From positions 4,526,001 to 4,590,000 of the forward strand of contig NZ_CP073318.1 of assembly GCF_018263855.1 (NCBI RefSeq): a stretch of DNA of 64,000 nt. The letters are read 5' to 3'. This document shows positions 41,179 through 48,594 of the stretch, one piece after another. Every line of letters starts with the position of its first letter. The stretch's first letter is position 1. The translations under genes and the position numbers were made by a program. The DNA is from Kutzneria sp. CA-103260. GTDB lineage: Bacteria > Actinomycetota > Actinomycetes > Mycobacteriales > Pseudonocardiaceae. Under the pieces are notes generated by a model, which was not told where the DNA came from, made no database searches, and worked only from the letters and a program-made list of their open reading frames with translations.

Positions 41179-41243
41179 GCCGAATACACCTGTCCTCATC
41201 GATGGTGGAAAAAGAAGTGAAGCCGAAGGGAACCGAGGCAGCC

Positions 41244-42284
41244 TCAGCTGCCGGACCGCACCCGCTGCTCGCCGTCCAAAGCCTGCTGCAGCAAGGCATT
41301 CCAGTAGCGGGCCTGGTCGGCGGCGAAGCCGCGTTCGTCCGACCACTGCGTCGAGTTGTCCTGGGCCGGGGCGACCACGGCCGCCCAGTTCGGGCCGGTG
41401 GCGGCGGCCGCCGCCTGGGCGATGGCCGCCCAGTTGCGGGCCTGCCGGTCGGCGACCTGCTGGGCCTGGTCCCAGGCCGAGCGGGCCGGGGCAGTCTGGT
41501 CGCCCACCGCGTGCCAGGCCTGCCCGGCCGCCTCGCGGGCCTTCGCGGCGGCGTCACCCGAGGCGTTCTTGGCCGCCTGCTCGGCGGCCTGGGCGTCGGT
41601 GATCAGGCGGGCGAGCGAGGCTCGCCACTTGTTCTCGTTGTCGGCCGCCTGCAAGCGGTAGGACTCCAGGTCCAGCCGGGCGCCCAGGGCCCAGCCGGAG
41701 GCGAAGAAGTCGACCAGGTCGTCGTCGGTGGCGCCGACCCTCGTGGCGTACGAGGCGCTCACCCGGACCTGGGTGCCGGGGTCGTTCGCGGCCAGGTCGC
41801 GCACGAAGGCCCGGTCCGCCTCGACCAGCGCCTTGGCCTGGTCGCCCCGGGTCTGGCGGACCTGCCGGTCACGCTGCTCGGCCGCCTGGAAACCGCCATG
41901 TGCGAACCGCTCACGATCGGCGTCGTCCCGGCTGTTGACCGCGTACTGGGCGGCCGAGTGCACCTCGGGCGCGTACTCCGCCGGGTAGGTGTCCAGGATC
42001 CGGCGCGCGAAATCGGCATTGCGGGCCTTGGTCTCCGCCGCCAGCTTCACCGAGTAGTCGTAGCCGGTGGCCACGAACTGGGCGATCGCCGCGTCCGGCG
42101 TGCTGGACAGCAGCGCCTGCCAGGCGCCGATGCGCACCGTGGAACGCGAGTCGCGATAGGCCAGGTACTGCACCCATATCTTGTCGGCCGACGTGTCCTG
42201 CGTCGCCGCGAAGCTCGGCCCCACCCCGGACACGAGCGTCGCCAACGACAGGCAGACAGCAGCCAGCACAGTGCGCAGACGCAC
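41244..42284 (-). CDS. Secreted ALF-repeat protein
   Basis: 346 residues from GTG 42284, with GGGGGAA eight bases upstream; GTG 42299 precedes that site. Signal peptide VRLRTVLAAVCLSLATLVSGVGPSFA, then helical ALF repeats: AIAQFVATGYDYSVKLAAE, RERFAHGGFQAAEQRDRQ and DLVDFFASGWALGARLDLE. It ends in an Ala-rich helical region with several Trp. It is the first gene of the ALF operon and probably works outside the cell with the two larger ALF proteins. Its molecular role is unknown. Confidence 0.8.
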   Translation of the reverse strand: MRLRTVLAAVCLSLATLVSGVGPSFAATQDTSADKIWVQYLAYRDSRSTVRIGAWQALLSSTPDAAIAQFVATGYDYSVKLAAETKARNADFARRILDTYPAEYAPEVHSAAQYAVNSRDDADRERFAHGGFQAAEQRDRQVRQTRGDQAKALVEADRAFVRDLAANDPGTQVRVSASYATRVGATDDDLVDFFASGWALGARLDLESYRLQAADNENKWRASLARLITDAQAAEQAAKNASGDAAAKAREAAGQAWHAVGDQTAPARSAWDQAQQVADRQARNWAAIAQAAAAATGPNWAAVVAPAQDNSTQWSDERGFAADQARYWNALLQQALDGEQRVRSGS

Positions 42285-42317
42285 CAGAATTCCCCCCACC
42301 CATATTCAGCTGGGCAG

Positions 42318-42346
42318 ACCGTAACTCCCAAATCGGTCAATCGCAA
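42318..42346 (-). promoter_or_regulatory. Promoter of the ALF operon
   Basis: On the minus strand TTGCGA (42341-42346) and TACGGT (42318-42323) are separated by exactly 17 bp. This fits a primary sigma -35/-10 pair about 35 bp before the first ALF gene. The region is AT-richer than its surroundings. Confidence 0.5.
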
Positions 42347-42408
42347 GCGAGCTGCGCCACAAGTAGCAACGTGATGAACCGGACGACCGATACTCGGTTT
42401 GGCGGTGT

Positions 42409-43266
42409 CTATCCCAGGAACTCCAGCATCCGCTCGTTGATGATCTCGGCGTGCGTCTCGGCCAGCGGATGCGGGGCTCCCTCGATGATCTCGGCCTGCA
42501 CGTTGGGCATCAGCGCCCGGGCCCGGGCCAACACTGTGACCGGGTCGTGCACGATGCTCGTGCCGCCGAGCAACAGCAGCGTGGGCTGATCCAATCGGCG
42601 CAGCTGATCGTCCGAGACGTATTTGATCATCGGCACCGCGCTCAGATAATTGGCCATGCCGAAATTGACCAGCCGCTGCCGGTCCCGGTCATTGGGCCAG
42701 CCGCCCTCCACCACCCGACCGAACCGCTCGTAGGCGGCCTCACTTCTGGCCAGCAGCAGCCGCACCATCGCCGGCAGGCTGCGTAACGGCGGCCGGCCAA
42801 GGGAGTTGCCGCCGGGTTCGAGCAGCAGCAGCGACTCCACCCGCGCCGGCGCGTGCCAGGCCAGTTGCATGGATGCCCAAGCGCCGTAGGACAATCCGCC
42901 GACATGGGCCGTGTCGACACGTAACCCGTCGAGCAGATCAGCCAGCCACACGCCGAGATCGGACGGGCCGGTGAAGGGCTCGGTCTGCTGCCCCAGCCCG
43001 GGAAAGCCCAGTGTGTCGACGGAGATCACCGTGTGGCGCTCCCCCAGCGCCGCCGCGTTCGGCGACCAGTTCGCCGCCGTGGCTCCGGATCCCGGCACCA
43101 GCACCACCGGCGGGCCCTGGCCGTACTTGATCACATGGGTGCGGCCGAACCTGGTCGGCACGTCCAGATCCTCGGCCGCCGCCGGCCACTGGGCTCGCAC
43201 CCGGGCATAGATCCCGCGGTACTGCGAAGCGGAGAGCTCGTCGTTGAATCCCCCGGTTTTCCCCAT
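42409..43266 (-). CDS. Alpha/beta hydrolase
   Basis: 285 residues starting MGKTGGFNDELSASQYRGIY. VVLVPGSGATAANW is the oxyanion loop, VISVDTLGFPGLGQ the second strand, and GGLSYGAWASMQLA the nucleophile elbow with Ser. LLLLGGTSIVHDP places the acid, and IIEGAPHPLAETH the His. The motifs are complete, so it is probably active. The substrate is not known. The gene stands alone between the ALF operon and the AraC gene. Confidence 0.86.
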   Translation of the reverse strand: MGKTGGFNDELSASQYRGIYARVRAQWPAAAEDLDVPTRFGRTHVIKYGQGPPVVLVPGSGATAANWSPNAAALGERHTVISVDTLGFPGLGQQTEPFTGPSDLGVWLADLLDGLRVDTAHVGGLSYGAWASMQLAWHAPARVESLLLLEPGGNSLGRPPLRSLPAMVRLLLARSEAAYERFGRVVEGGWPNDRDRQRLVNFGMANYLSAVPMIKYVSDDQLRRLDQPTLLLLGGTSIVHDPVTVLARARALMPNVQAEIIEGAPHPLAETHAEIINERMLEFLG

Positions 43267-43392
43267 GCGTCCGTTCTACTCGCGGGCGCGCTGGGAGACC
43301 ATGGGACGTAGGTCCCCCTCTCGCCGGGACCCCGGACGCAAGACGTCGGGAAGTGCGGCGGCGTCCGGGCGAAGCGCGCGAGGGTTCGGCGA

Positions 43393-44298
43393 TCACGGGA
43401 TCGGTTCGAGCCGACGGTGCTGCCCCGGCGACAGTCCCGTGATCCGTTGGAACGCGTGGCTGAACGAGCTGGGTGTGGCGTAGCCGAGACGGGCGGCGAG
43501 GGCCGCCACCGTGATGTCGGTGTCCCGCAAGGCCTGTTCCGCCAAGCGAATCCGCCAGCGGTTGAGGTAGGCGACGGGTGGTTGGCCGGCGACGTCACGG
43601 AAGCGGGCGGCGAAGGTGCTCCTGGACATGCCGCAGGCGCGGGCGAGCTCGTCGAGGCCCCACGACCGCGCGGGATCGCCGTGCATGAGTTCGACGGCCG
43701 GCCGCAGGGCAGCGTCACCCAGAGCCGTCAGCCAGCCCGGGCGTGCGGCGTCGTGCTCGACGAGGAACCGAAGCACGTGCACCAGCAGCAGCTGGGCGTG
43801 TTGGGCGGCCGCGAAGTGCGCGCCGGGCCGGCCGTCGCCGGCCTCCCGCAGCAGCCCGGTCAGCACGCCGAGCATCTCCCCCGCCTCGGGCGTGTCAGCG
43901 ATATGAGCAATCCTCGGCAGCGCCGCCAGCAACAGGTCGTCGCCGCTGCGGTTCATCTCCACATGGCCACCCACCAGGTCGAAGTCGTCGCCGTCACCGA
44001 TCCGGGCCGACGACGGGTCCTCGCCGTACACCACGGCCGCCTCGATCGGGCGCACCGCGGGATCGCTGCACAGCACCACGGAGTCAACCCCGTTGAGCAC
44101 GATGACCTCCCCCTGATGGAACTGCCTCGCCTCGCCGTCGAGGATCAGCCAGCACCGGCCGTGGACCAGGCCGTAGAGCTTGAGCGGGAACTCGGGGCGG
44201 AACCGCACGGACCAGTCGCCGCCGGCCGCGAGCCGCCCGGTGATGCGACACCGGGCTCGGACCAGCGTCAGCGCCCCAGACAGCGGATCGACCTCCAT
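43393..44298 (-). CDS. AraC-family regulator with cupin sensor
   Basis: 301 residues from ATG 44298 (MEVDPLSGALTLVRARC, the common start of this family); ATG 44337 would add 13 residues. The N-terminal cupin_6-type domain has GRCWLILDGEARQFHQGEVIVLNG. The C-terminal double HTH includes WGLDELARACGMSRSTFAARFRDVAGQPPVAYLNRWR and VAALAARLGYATPSSFSHAFQRITGLSPGQHRR. It is divergent from an SDR gene 73 bp away, which it most likely controls. Confidence 0.9.
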   Translation of the reverse strand: MEVDPLSGALTLVRARCRITGRLAAGGDWSVRFRPEFPLKLYGLVHGRCWLILDGEARQFHQGEVIVLNGVDSVVLCSDPAVRPIEAAVVYGEDPSSARIGDGDDFDLVGGHVEMNRSGDDLLLAALPRIAHIADTPEAGEMLGVLTGLLREAGDGRPGAHFAAAQHAQLLLVHVLRFLVEHDAARPGWLTALGDAALRPAVELMHGDPARSWGLDELARACGMSRSTFAARFRDVAGQPPVAYLNRWRIRLAEQALRDTDITVAALAARLGYATPSSFSHAFQRITGLSPGQHRRLEPIP

Positions 44299-44371
44299 AC
44301 CTGGACTCTCGCGCATCAAAGACGGATCCTCAAGCATTGGAAGTCCGAATCACGCACGGCAACCTGAAAGC

Positions 44372-45361
44372 ATGACAGCGCAGCTACCGATCAACTCCCC
44401 CTTCACCGCCGCCAACACCGCCGAAGACGTGCTCGACGGCATCGACCTCACCGGCAAGACAGCCGTCATCACCGGCGGGCACTCCGGCATCGGCCTGGAG
44501 ACCACCCGCGTGCTCAGCGCCGCCGGCGCGACGGTCGTGGTGCCGGTCCGCTACCCGGACAAGGCCCGCGCCCGGCTGACCGGCATCGACCGCGTCGAGA
44601 TCACGCCGATGGACCTGGCCGACCCGGCCTCGGTCGACACCTTCGCCGCGGACTTCCTGGCCTCCGACCGGCCCGTGCACATGCTGGTCAACAGCGCGGG
44701 AATCATGTGCGTGCCGCTCGCCCGGACCGTCGGCGGCCACGAGTCCCATTTCGCCACCAACCATCTCGGCCACTTCCGGCTCGCCACCCGGCTGTGGCCG
44801 GCCCTCCGGAAGGCGCAGGGCGCGCGGGTGGTCGCCGTCTCGGCCTGGGCGCACCGGCTTTCCTCGGTGCACCTGGACGACCCGGACTTCAAGCGCCGCC
44901 CGTACGACGAGTGGCAGGGATACGCCCAGTCCAAGACCGCGAACATCCTGTTCGCGCTGGAACTGGACCGCCGGGGCGAATCCGAGGGGATCCGGGGCTT
45001 CTCCCTGCACCCCGGCTCGATCATCGGCACCGACCTCTCTCGCTACGCCAACGAGTCCGACCTGCGGGCGCTGAACCTGGTCGATGACGCCGGCCACCCG
45101 GTGATCGACCCCGAACGCGGCGCGAAGACAGTGCGGCAGGGCGCGTCGACCAGCGTCTGGTGCGCGACCAGCCCGCTGCTCGACGGCCTCGGCGGCGTGT
45201 ACTGCGAGAACAACAACGTCTCCCCCATCGCCTCGCCCGACGACGCGGCCGCGGCGATGCGCGGCGAGTGGCCGGTGGGAGTGGCGCCGCACGCCGTCGA
45301 CGTGGAGACTGCGGTGGCGCTGTGGGAGCTGAGCGATCGGATTCACTCATCGCAGCGATGA
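44372..45361 (+). CDS. SDR-family (retinol dehydrogenase-like) oxidoreductase
   Basis: 329 residues. TGGHSGIGLETTRVL is the cofactor loop, NSAGIM replaces NNAG, FATNHLGHFRLA is the assembly helix, and SAWAHR with YAQSK gives the Ser-Tyr-Lys set. The long C-terminal half (HPGSIIGTDLSRY, VYCENNNVSP) is usual in the WW-oxidoreductase/retinol dehydrogenase-like branch of SDRs. NADP use is suggested by VRYPDKARA. It is probably under control of the divergent AraC protein, a common arrangement for aldehyde- or ketone-handling SDRs. Confidence 0.88.
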   Translation: MTAQLPINSPFTAANTAEDVLDGIDLTGKTAVITGGHSGIGLETTRVLSAAGATVVVPVRYPDKARARLTGIDRVEITPMDLADPASVDTFAADFLASDRPVHMLVNSAGIMCVPLARTVGGHESHFATNHLGHFRLATRLWPALRKAQGARVVAVSAWAHRLSSVHLDDPDFKRRPYDEWQGYAQSKTANILFALELDRRGESEGIRGFSLHPGSIIGTDLSRYANESDLRALNLVDDAGHPVIDPERGAKTVRQGASTSVWCATSPLLDGLGGVYCENNNVSPIASPDDAAAAMRGEWPVGVAPHAVDVETAVALWELSDRIHSSQR

Positions 45362-45407
45362 GAGTTACCCGTTGGACGGGGCGGGGCGGCGCTCGCAGGA
45401 TGGACCC

Positions 45408-45565
45408 ATGCACGCGATCACATTGGACACTCCCGCCCCGCTGACCCAGAACCCGTTGGCCTGGAAGGAAATCTCGACCCTCCAAGCCCGGCCCCGGGCA
45501 GCTGCTGGTGCGCGTCGCCGGCTGCGGCGTGTGCCGTTCCAACCTGCACATGGTGGAGGGCGACC
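45408..45565 (+). pseudogene. Zinc alcohol dehydrogenase fragment, frameshifted
   Basis: MHAITLDTPAPLTQNPLAWKEI is an MDR-type alcohol dehydrogenase start. The homology then jumps by one frame to KPGPGQLLVRVAGCGVCRSN and LHMVEGDL, which holds the GCGVC zinc-ligand Cys and the following Asn/His region. A single-base insertion around 45475-45485 explains this. Sequence after about 45565 no longer matches and instead belongs to a LysR fragment on the other strand. The rest of the gene is deleted. Confidence 0.75.
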
Positions 45566-45568
45566 TGC

Positions 45569-45879
45569 GGCGGCGCGTCGCCCGCCTGCGCCAACAGGCC
45601 GGCGTCCAGCAGGGTCCGGCCGCCCACCTGCTCGAACCGGAGCGTGACCGCCGGACGCCGGCGTTGGAACGCCGCCAGCACGTCCGGCAGGGCGATCGCA
45701 GCCCCCAGACACTGCTCCGCGCCGAGCCGCACCGTTTCCAGGGCCGCGCCCAGCTCCCGCTCCAGGCTCCGGATCGACAACGACAGCCCCGACTGCGTCA
45801 CGGGCGTCAGCTCGGCGGCCCTCGTGAAGTTCAGTTCCTCGGCGACGACAACGAAGAACTCGATCTGCCGGATGTCCAC
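45569..45879 (-). pseudogene. LysR regulator remnant with internal deletion
   Basis: Begins VDIRQIEFFVVVAEELNFTRAAE then VTQSGLSLSIRSLERELGAAL, a canonical LysR HTH. It then passes directly to ETVRLGAEQCLGAAIALPDV and FEQVGGRTLLDAGLLAQ, which belong to the start of the effector domain. About 45 residues of linker are missing, and everything after LLAQ is lost at the junction with the alcohol dehydrogenase fragment. The glycosyltransferase reading frame runs 49 bp into this remnant. Confidence 0.75.
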
Positions 45880-46928
45880 GGAAACCCATGGTAGAGCCGC
45901 AGGTGGGCCTCGGCCGCGGCGGACCAAGTGTAGCCGGCGGCCAGCTGCCGGCCGGCGGCGACGCGGTTCCCGCCGCCGGAGTCCAGGGCCGAGGCGAGGG
46001 CGGCGGCCAGGTCGGGCACGGTGTCGGCGAACAGCGCGGCGCCGGTGAACACCTCCCGCAGCACCGGAAGGTCCCGGGCCACCAGGGGCACGCCGGCGGC
46101 CAGGGCCTCCATGGCCGCCAGGCCGAAACCCTCCTTTGTGGACGGGAACGCGAACACCGAGGCGCCGGCGACCAAGGCGGGCAGCTCGTCGTCGGCGACG
46201 GGACCGAGCACCACCGGCTCGGGGTGGACCGAGGCGGCCAGGGCGTCCCACTCCGCGCGGTATGAGCGGTAGTCGAACAGGGTCTCGCCGCCGGCGATCA
46301 CCAGCCGCACGTCGGGCCGCCCGAGCCGCTGGTACGCCGCCAGCAGGTCGAGGGAGCCCTTGCGCGGCTCGATTCCGCCGACCGACAGCACGTACGGGCC
46401 GAGGCGTTCCCGCCACTTCCGGCCATCGGCGGTGGCGAAGCGTTCGTAGTTCACGCCGTTGGGGATCACCATCGCGGAAATCCCCCAGCCGTCACGGAGT
46501 TCGGCCGCGACGGCAGCGGAAACGCAGACGTGGGCGTAGGGATTGACGATGGCCCGCTCGTGGCAGGCCGCGAGCTCCGGCGTGGTGAAGTGGTCGATGT
46601 GGTGCACCGTCCGGACGCACCGGTCGACGGCGTTGGCGCTGATGCAGTCCTGGGCGTGCACGATGTCGTACCCGGCGGGATCGAAGGCCTCGCGCAGCGC
46701 GGCGATGGACCGCAGCACCCGCTCGCCGACGTCGTCCACGCTCGGGAACGGCACGATCTTCACCGTCACCGCCGGGTCGACCGGCCGGTAGAAGCGGTCG
46801 TCGCCGCCGCGGCCCAGCGTCCAGACCGTCACGTCCTGGCCGAGGGCGGCCAGGGCCTCGGCCAGCGCGAGGGTGTGCACCACGCCGCCGCGGGGCTTCG
46901 AGGAGTAGGTCAGCAGCGCGATCCGCAT
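45831..46928 (-). CDS. Glycosyltransferase family 4, MSMEG_0565-type
   Basis: 365 residues, GT-B fold. MRIALLTYSSKPRGGVVHTLALAEALAALG is the acceptor-side loop, VHAQDCISANAV and TVHHIDHFTTPEL are the N-terminal signatures, and FAFPSTKEGFGLAAMEALAAGVPLVARD is the nucleotide-sugar site with the ExxFGxxxxE pattern. Its position as last gene of a Nit1-type cluster identifies it as the MSMEG_0565 family. The donor and acceptor are unknown. The C-terminal tail FPWTSGRSSSSLSSPRN reads into the LysR remnant, so the original end has probably been replaced. Confidence 0.88.
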   Translation of the reverse strand: MRIALLTYSSKPRGGVVHTLALAEALAALGQDVTVWTLGRGGDDRFYRPVDPAVTVKIVPFPSVDDVGERVLRSIAALREAFDPAGYDIVHAQDCISANAVDRCVRTVHHIDHFTTPELAACHERAIVNPYAHVCVSAAVAAELRDGWGISAMVIPNGVNYERFATADGRKWRERLGPYVLSVGGIEPRKGSLDLLAAYQRLGRPDVRLVIAGGETLFDYRSYRAEWDALAASVHPEPVVLGPVADDELPALVAGASVFAFPSTKEGFGLAAMEALAAGVPLVARDLPVLREVFTGAALFADTVPDLAAALASALDSGGGNRVAAGRQLAAGYTWSAAAEAHLRLYHGFPWTSGRSSSSLSSPRN

Positions 46929-47746
46929 CAGCGGTACGCCTCCGGCCGCAGCTCGTCCAGGTGGTTGAGCACCCGGCGGGCGTGCTCGATCTCGGCCGGC
47001 ACGTCCAGCTCCGCGACCGCGATGCCGGCCTTGGACCAGGTCCGGGCCAGCACGTCGCCGCCCGGCCCGACCACCTTGGCCTGACCGAGGAACCGCATGC
47101 CGCCCAGCGCGCCGGTCTGGTTGGACGAGGCCAGCACCACCTGGTTCTCCGCCGCCCGGGCCTGGTCGTACAGGTCGAACAGGCGGGACTGACGGTCCTG
47201 GGCCATCCGCGGCGCGCGGTTGGTGATGCTGGTCGGCCAGGCCGACAGACATGCCAGCACCTGCGCGCCGTCGCGGGCCAGCGCCCGGGCCGACTCCGGG
47301 AACGACTTGTCGTAGTCGATCATCATGCCCAGCCGGCCGGCCGGCGTGTCGAAGGCGGTGAACCGGTCCCCGGCCGCGTAGGCCGCCGACTCCCCGGCCG
47401 GCTGGTGCACCTTGCGGTGCAGGCCGAGCACGCCGTCCCCGGTCACGCAGACCGCGCTGTTGTAGCGGGAGCCGCCGTCGGCCTCGCAGAAACCCAGGCA
47501 CACCACCATGTCCGCGGCCAGGCCGGCGATCTTGCGCAGGTGCACGTCGTCGACCGGCAGGGCCGGCGGCAGCGCGGCCAGGTCCGGCTGGCGCAGGTCG
47601 GTCAGGTAGCCGCCCAGGGCAGCATCGGGCAGCACCAGCAGGCCGACGCCGTCGCGGCGGGCGTGCTCGATCAGCGTGGCGATGCGCTGGAGGTCGAAGT
47701 CCAGGTCCCGGGTGAAGGCGGCCGCCACCGCGCCGATCCGCAGCAT
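46928..47746 (-). CDS. Nitrilase-superfamily paralogue, catalytic residues lost
   Basis: 272 residues from ATG 47746 (MLRIGAVAAAF). It aligns with its neighbour along the whole length. The nitrilase triad is Glu-Lys-Cys; here LLVLPDAALGGY has Asp in place of Glu, HRKVHQP keeps Lys, and MMIDYDKSFPES has Asp in place of the nucleophile Cys. It therefore cannot use the known mechanism and is probably a pseudoenzyme, perhaps a structural partner of the intact neighbour in an oligomer. It abuts the glycosyltransferase gene (shared base at 46928) and lies 4 bp after the intact nitrilase gene. Confidence 0.88.
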   Translation of the reverse strand: MLRIGAVAAAFTRDLDFDLQRIATLIEHARRDGVGLLVLPDAALGGYLTDLRQPDLAALPPALPVDDVHLRKIAGLAADMVVCLGFCEADGGSRYNSAVCVTGDGVLGLHRKVHQPAGESAAYAAGDRFTAFDTPAGRLGMMIDYDKSFPESARALARDGAQVLACLSAWPTSITNRAPRMAQDRQSRLFDLYDQARAAENQVVLASSNQTGALGGMRFLGQAKVVGPGGDVLARTWSKAGIAVAELDVPAEIEHARRVLNHLDELRPEAYR

Positions 47747-47750
47747 GGTG

Positions 47751-48566
47751 TCAGTACGCGTCGGGCCGGCGGTCGCGCAGGTGCCCCATGGCCCGGCGGG
47801 CCTGCTCCAGCGCCGCCGGCACGTCCAGCTCGGCCACGGCCACGCCCTCGCCCACCCCGGTGTCGTCGAGGATCTCCCCACCCGGGTCGACGATCTTGGC
47901 GCTGCCCACGAACCGGAGCGTACCGAAGTCGCCGGTCTGGTTGGCCGACACCCACACCAGCTGGTTCTGCAGCGCGTTGGCCCGGTCGAACAGGTCGAAG
48001 CGCCGCTTCCAGCGGTCCTGGCGCAGGTCCGGAGCCGGATTGGTGCGGCTGCCCGGCCAGGCCGACATGCAGGCCACGACCTGCGCCCCGCCCAACGCCA
48101 GGGCCCGGGCCGCCTCCGGAAAGGCCTTGTCGTAGCAGATCATCATGCCCAGCCGGCCCACCGGCGTGTCGAACGCCTCGAACCGCTGCCCCGCCCCGTA
48201 GCTGGCGCTCTCCAGCAGCGGCTGGTGCACTTTCCGGTGCACCGCGAGCACTCCGTCCCCCGTCACGCAGACCGCGCTGTTGTAGACCGTGCCCTCGCCG
48301 CGCTCACAGAACCCCGCCGTCACCACCATGTCCCCCGCCAGCGCCGCCAGCCGCCCGATCTCCGGGCCGTCCACCTCCAGTGGCGGCGGTCCCTCGGCCG
48401 TGCCGTCGAGGGAGGCCAGGTAGCCGCCCAGCGTCGCCTCCGGCAGCACCAGCAGGCCAACGCCCTGCTCTCGGGCCTCGGCGATCAGCTTGGCCACGGT
48501 GACCAGGGCGACGTCGATGTCTCTGCCGAAGTTGGCGGACACCGCCGCCATGCGCAGGGTGGTCAT
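47751..48566 (-). CDS. Nit1-type nitrilase / carbon-nitrogen hydrolase
   Basis: 271 residues. The catalytic triad is intact: Glu in LLVLPEATLGGY, Lys in VHRKVHQP and Cys in MMICYDKAFPEA. In Nit1C clusters the homologous NitC nitrilase is required for growth on cyanide as nitrogen source in Pseudomonas, and homologues hydrolyse nitriles; sll0784 of Synechocystis belongs here. It is followed by a paralogue lacking the nucleophile. The operon context supports a nitrile or cyanide-adduct substrate. Confidence 0.92.
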   Translation of the reverse strand: MTTLRMAAVSANFGRDIDVALVTVAKLIAEAREQGVGLLVLPEATLGGYLASLDGTAEGPPPLEVDGPEIGRLAALAGDMVVTAGFCERGEGTVYNSAVCVTGDGVLAVHRKVHQPLLESASYGAGQRFEAFDTPVGRLGMMICYDKAFPEAARALALGGAQVVACMSAWPGSRTNPAPDLRQDRWKRRFDLFDRANALQNQLVWVSANQTGDFGTLRFVGSAKIVDPGGEILDDTGVGEGVAVAELDVPAALEQARRAMGHLRDRRPDAY

Positions 48567-48594
48567 GGCGCCGCCTTGTACTGTACCGACCAGT

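Noticed and set aside
46928..47746. Sequencing or frameshift error as the cause of the missing nitrilase Cys
   Set aside because: The frame is intact on both sides, and two independent catalytic positions are changed to Asp by clean codons (GAT and GAC).
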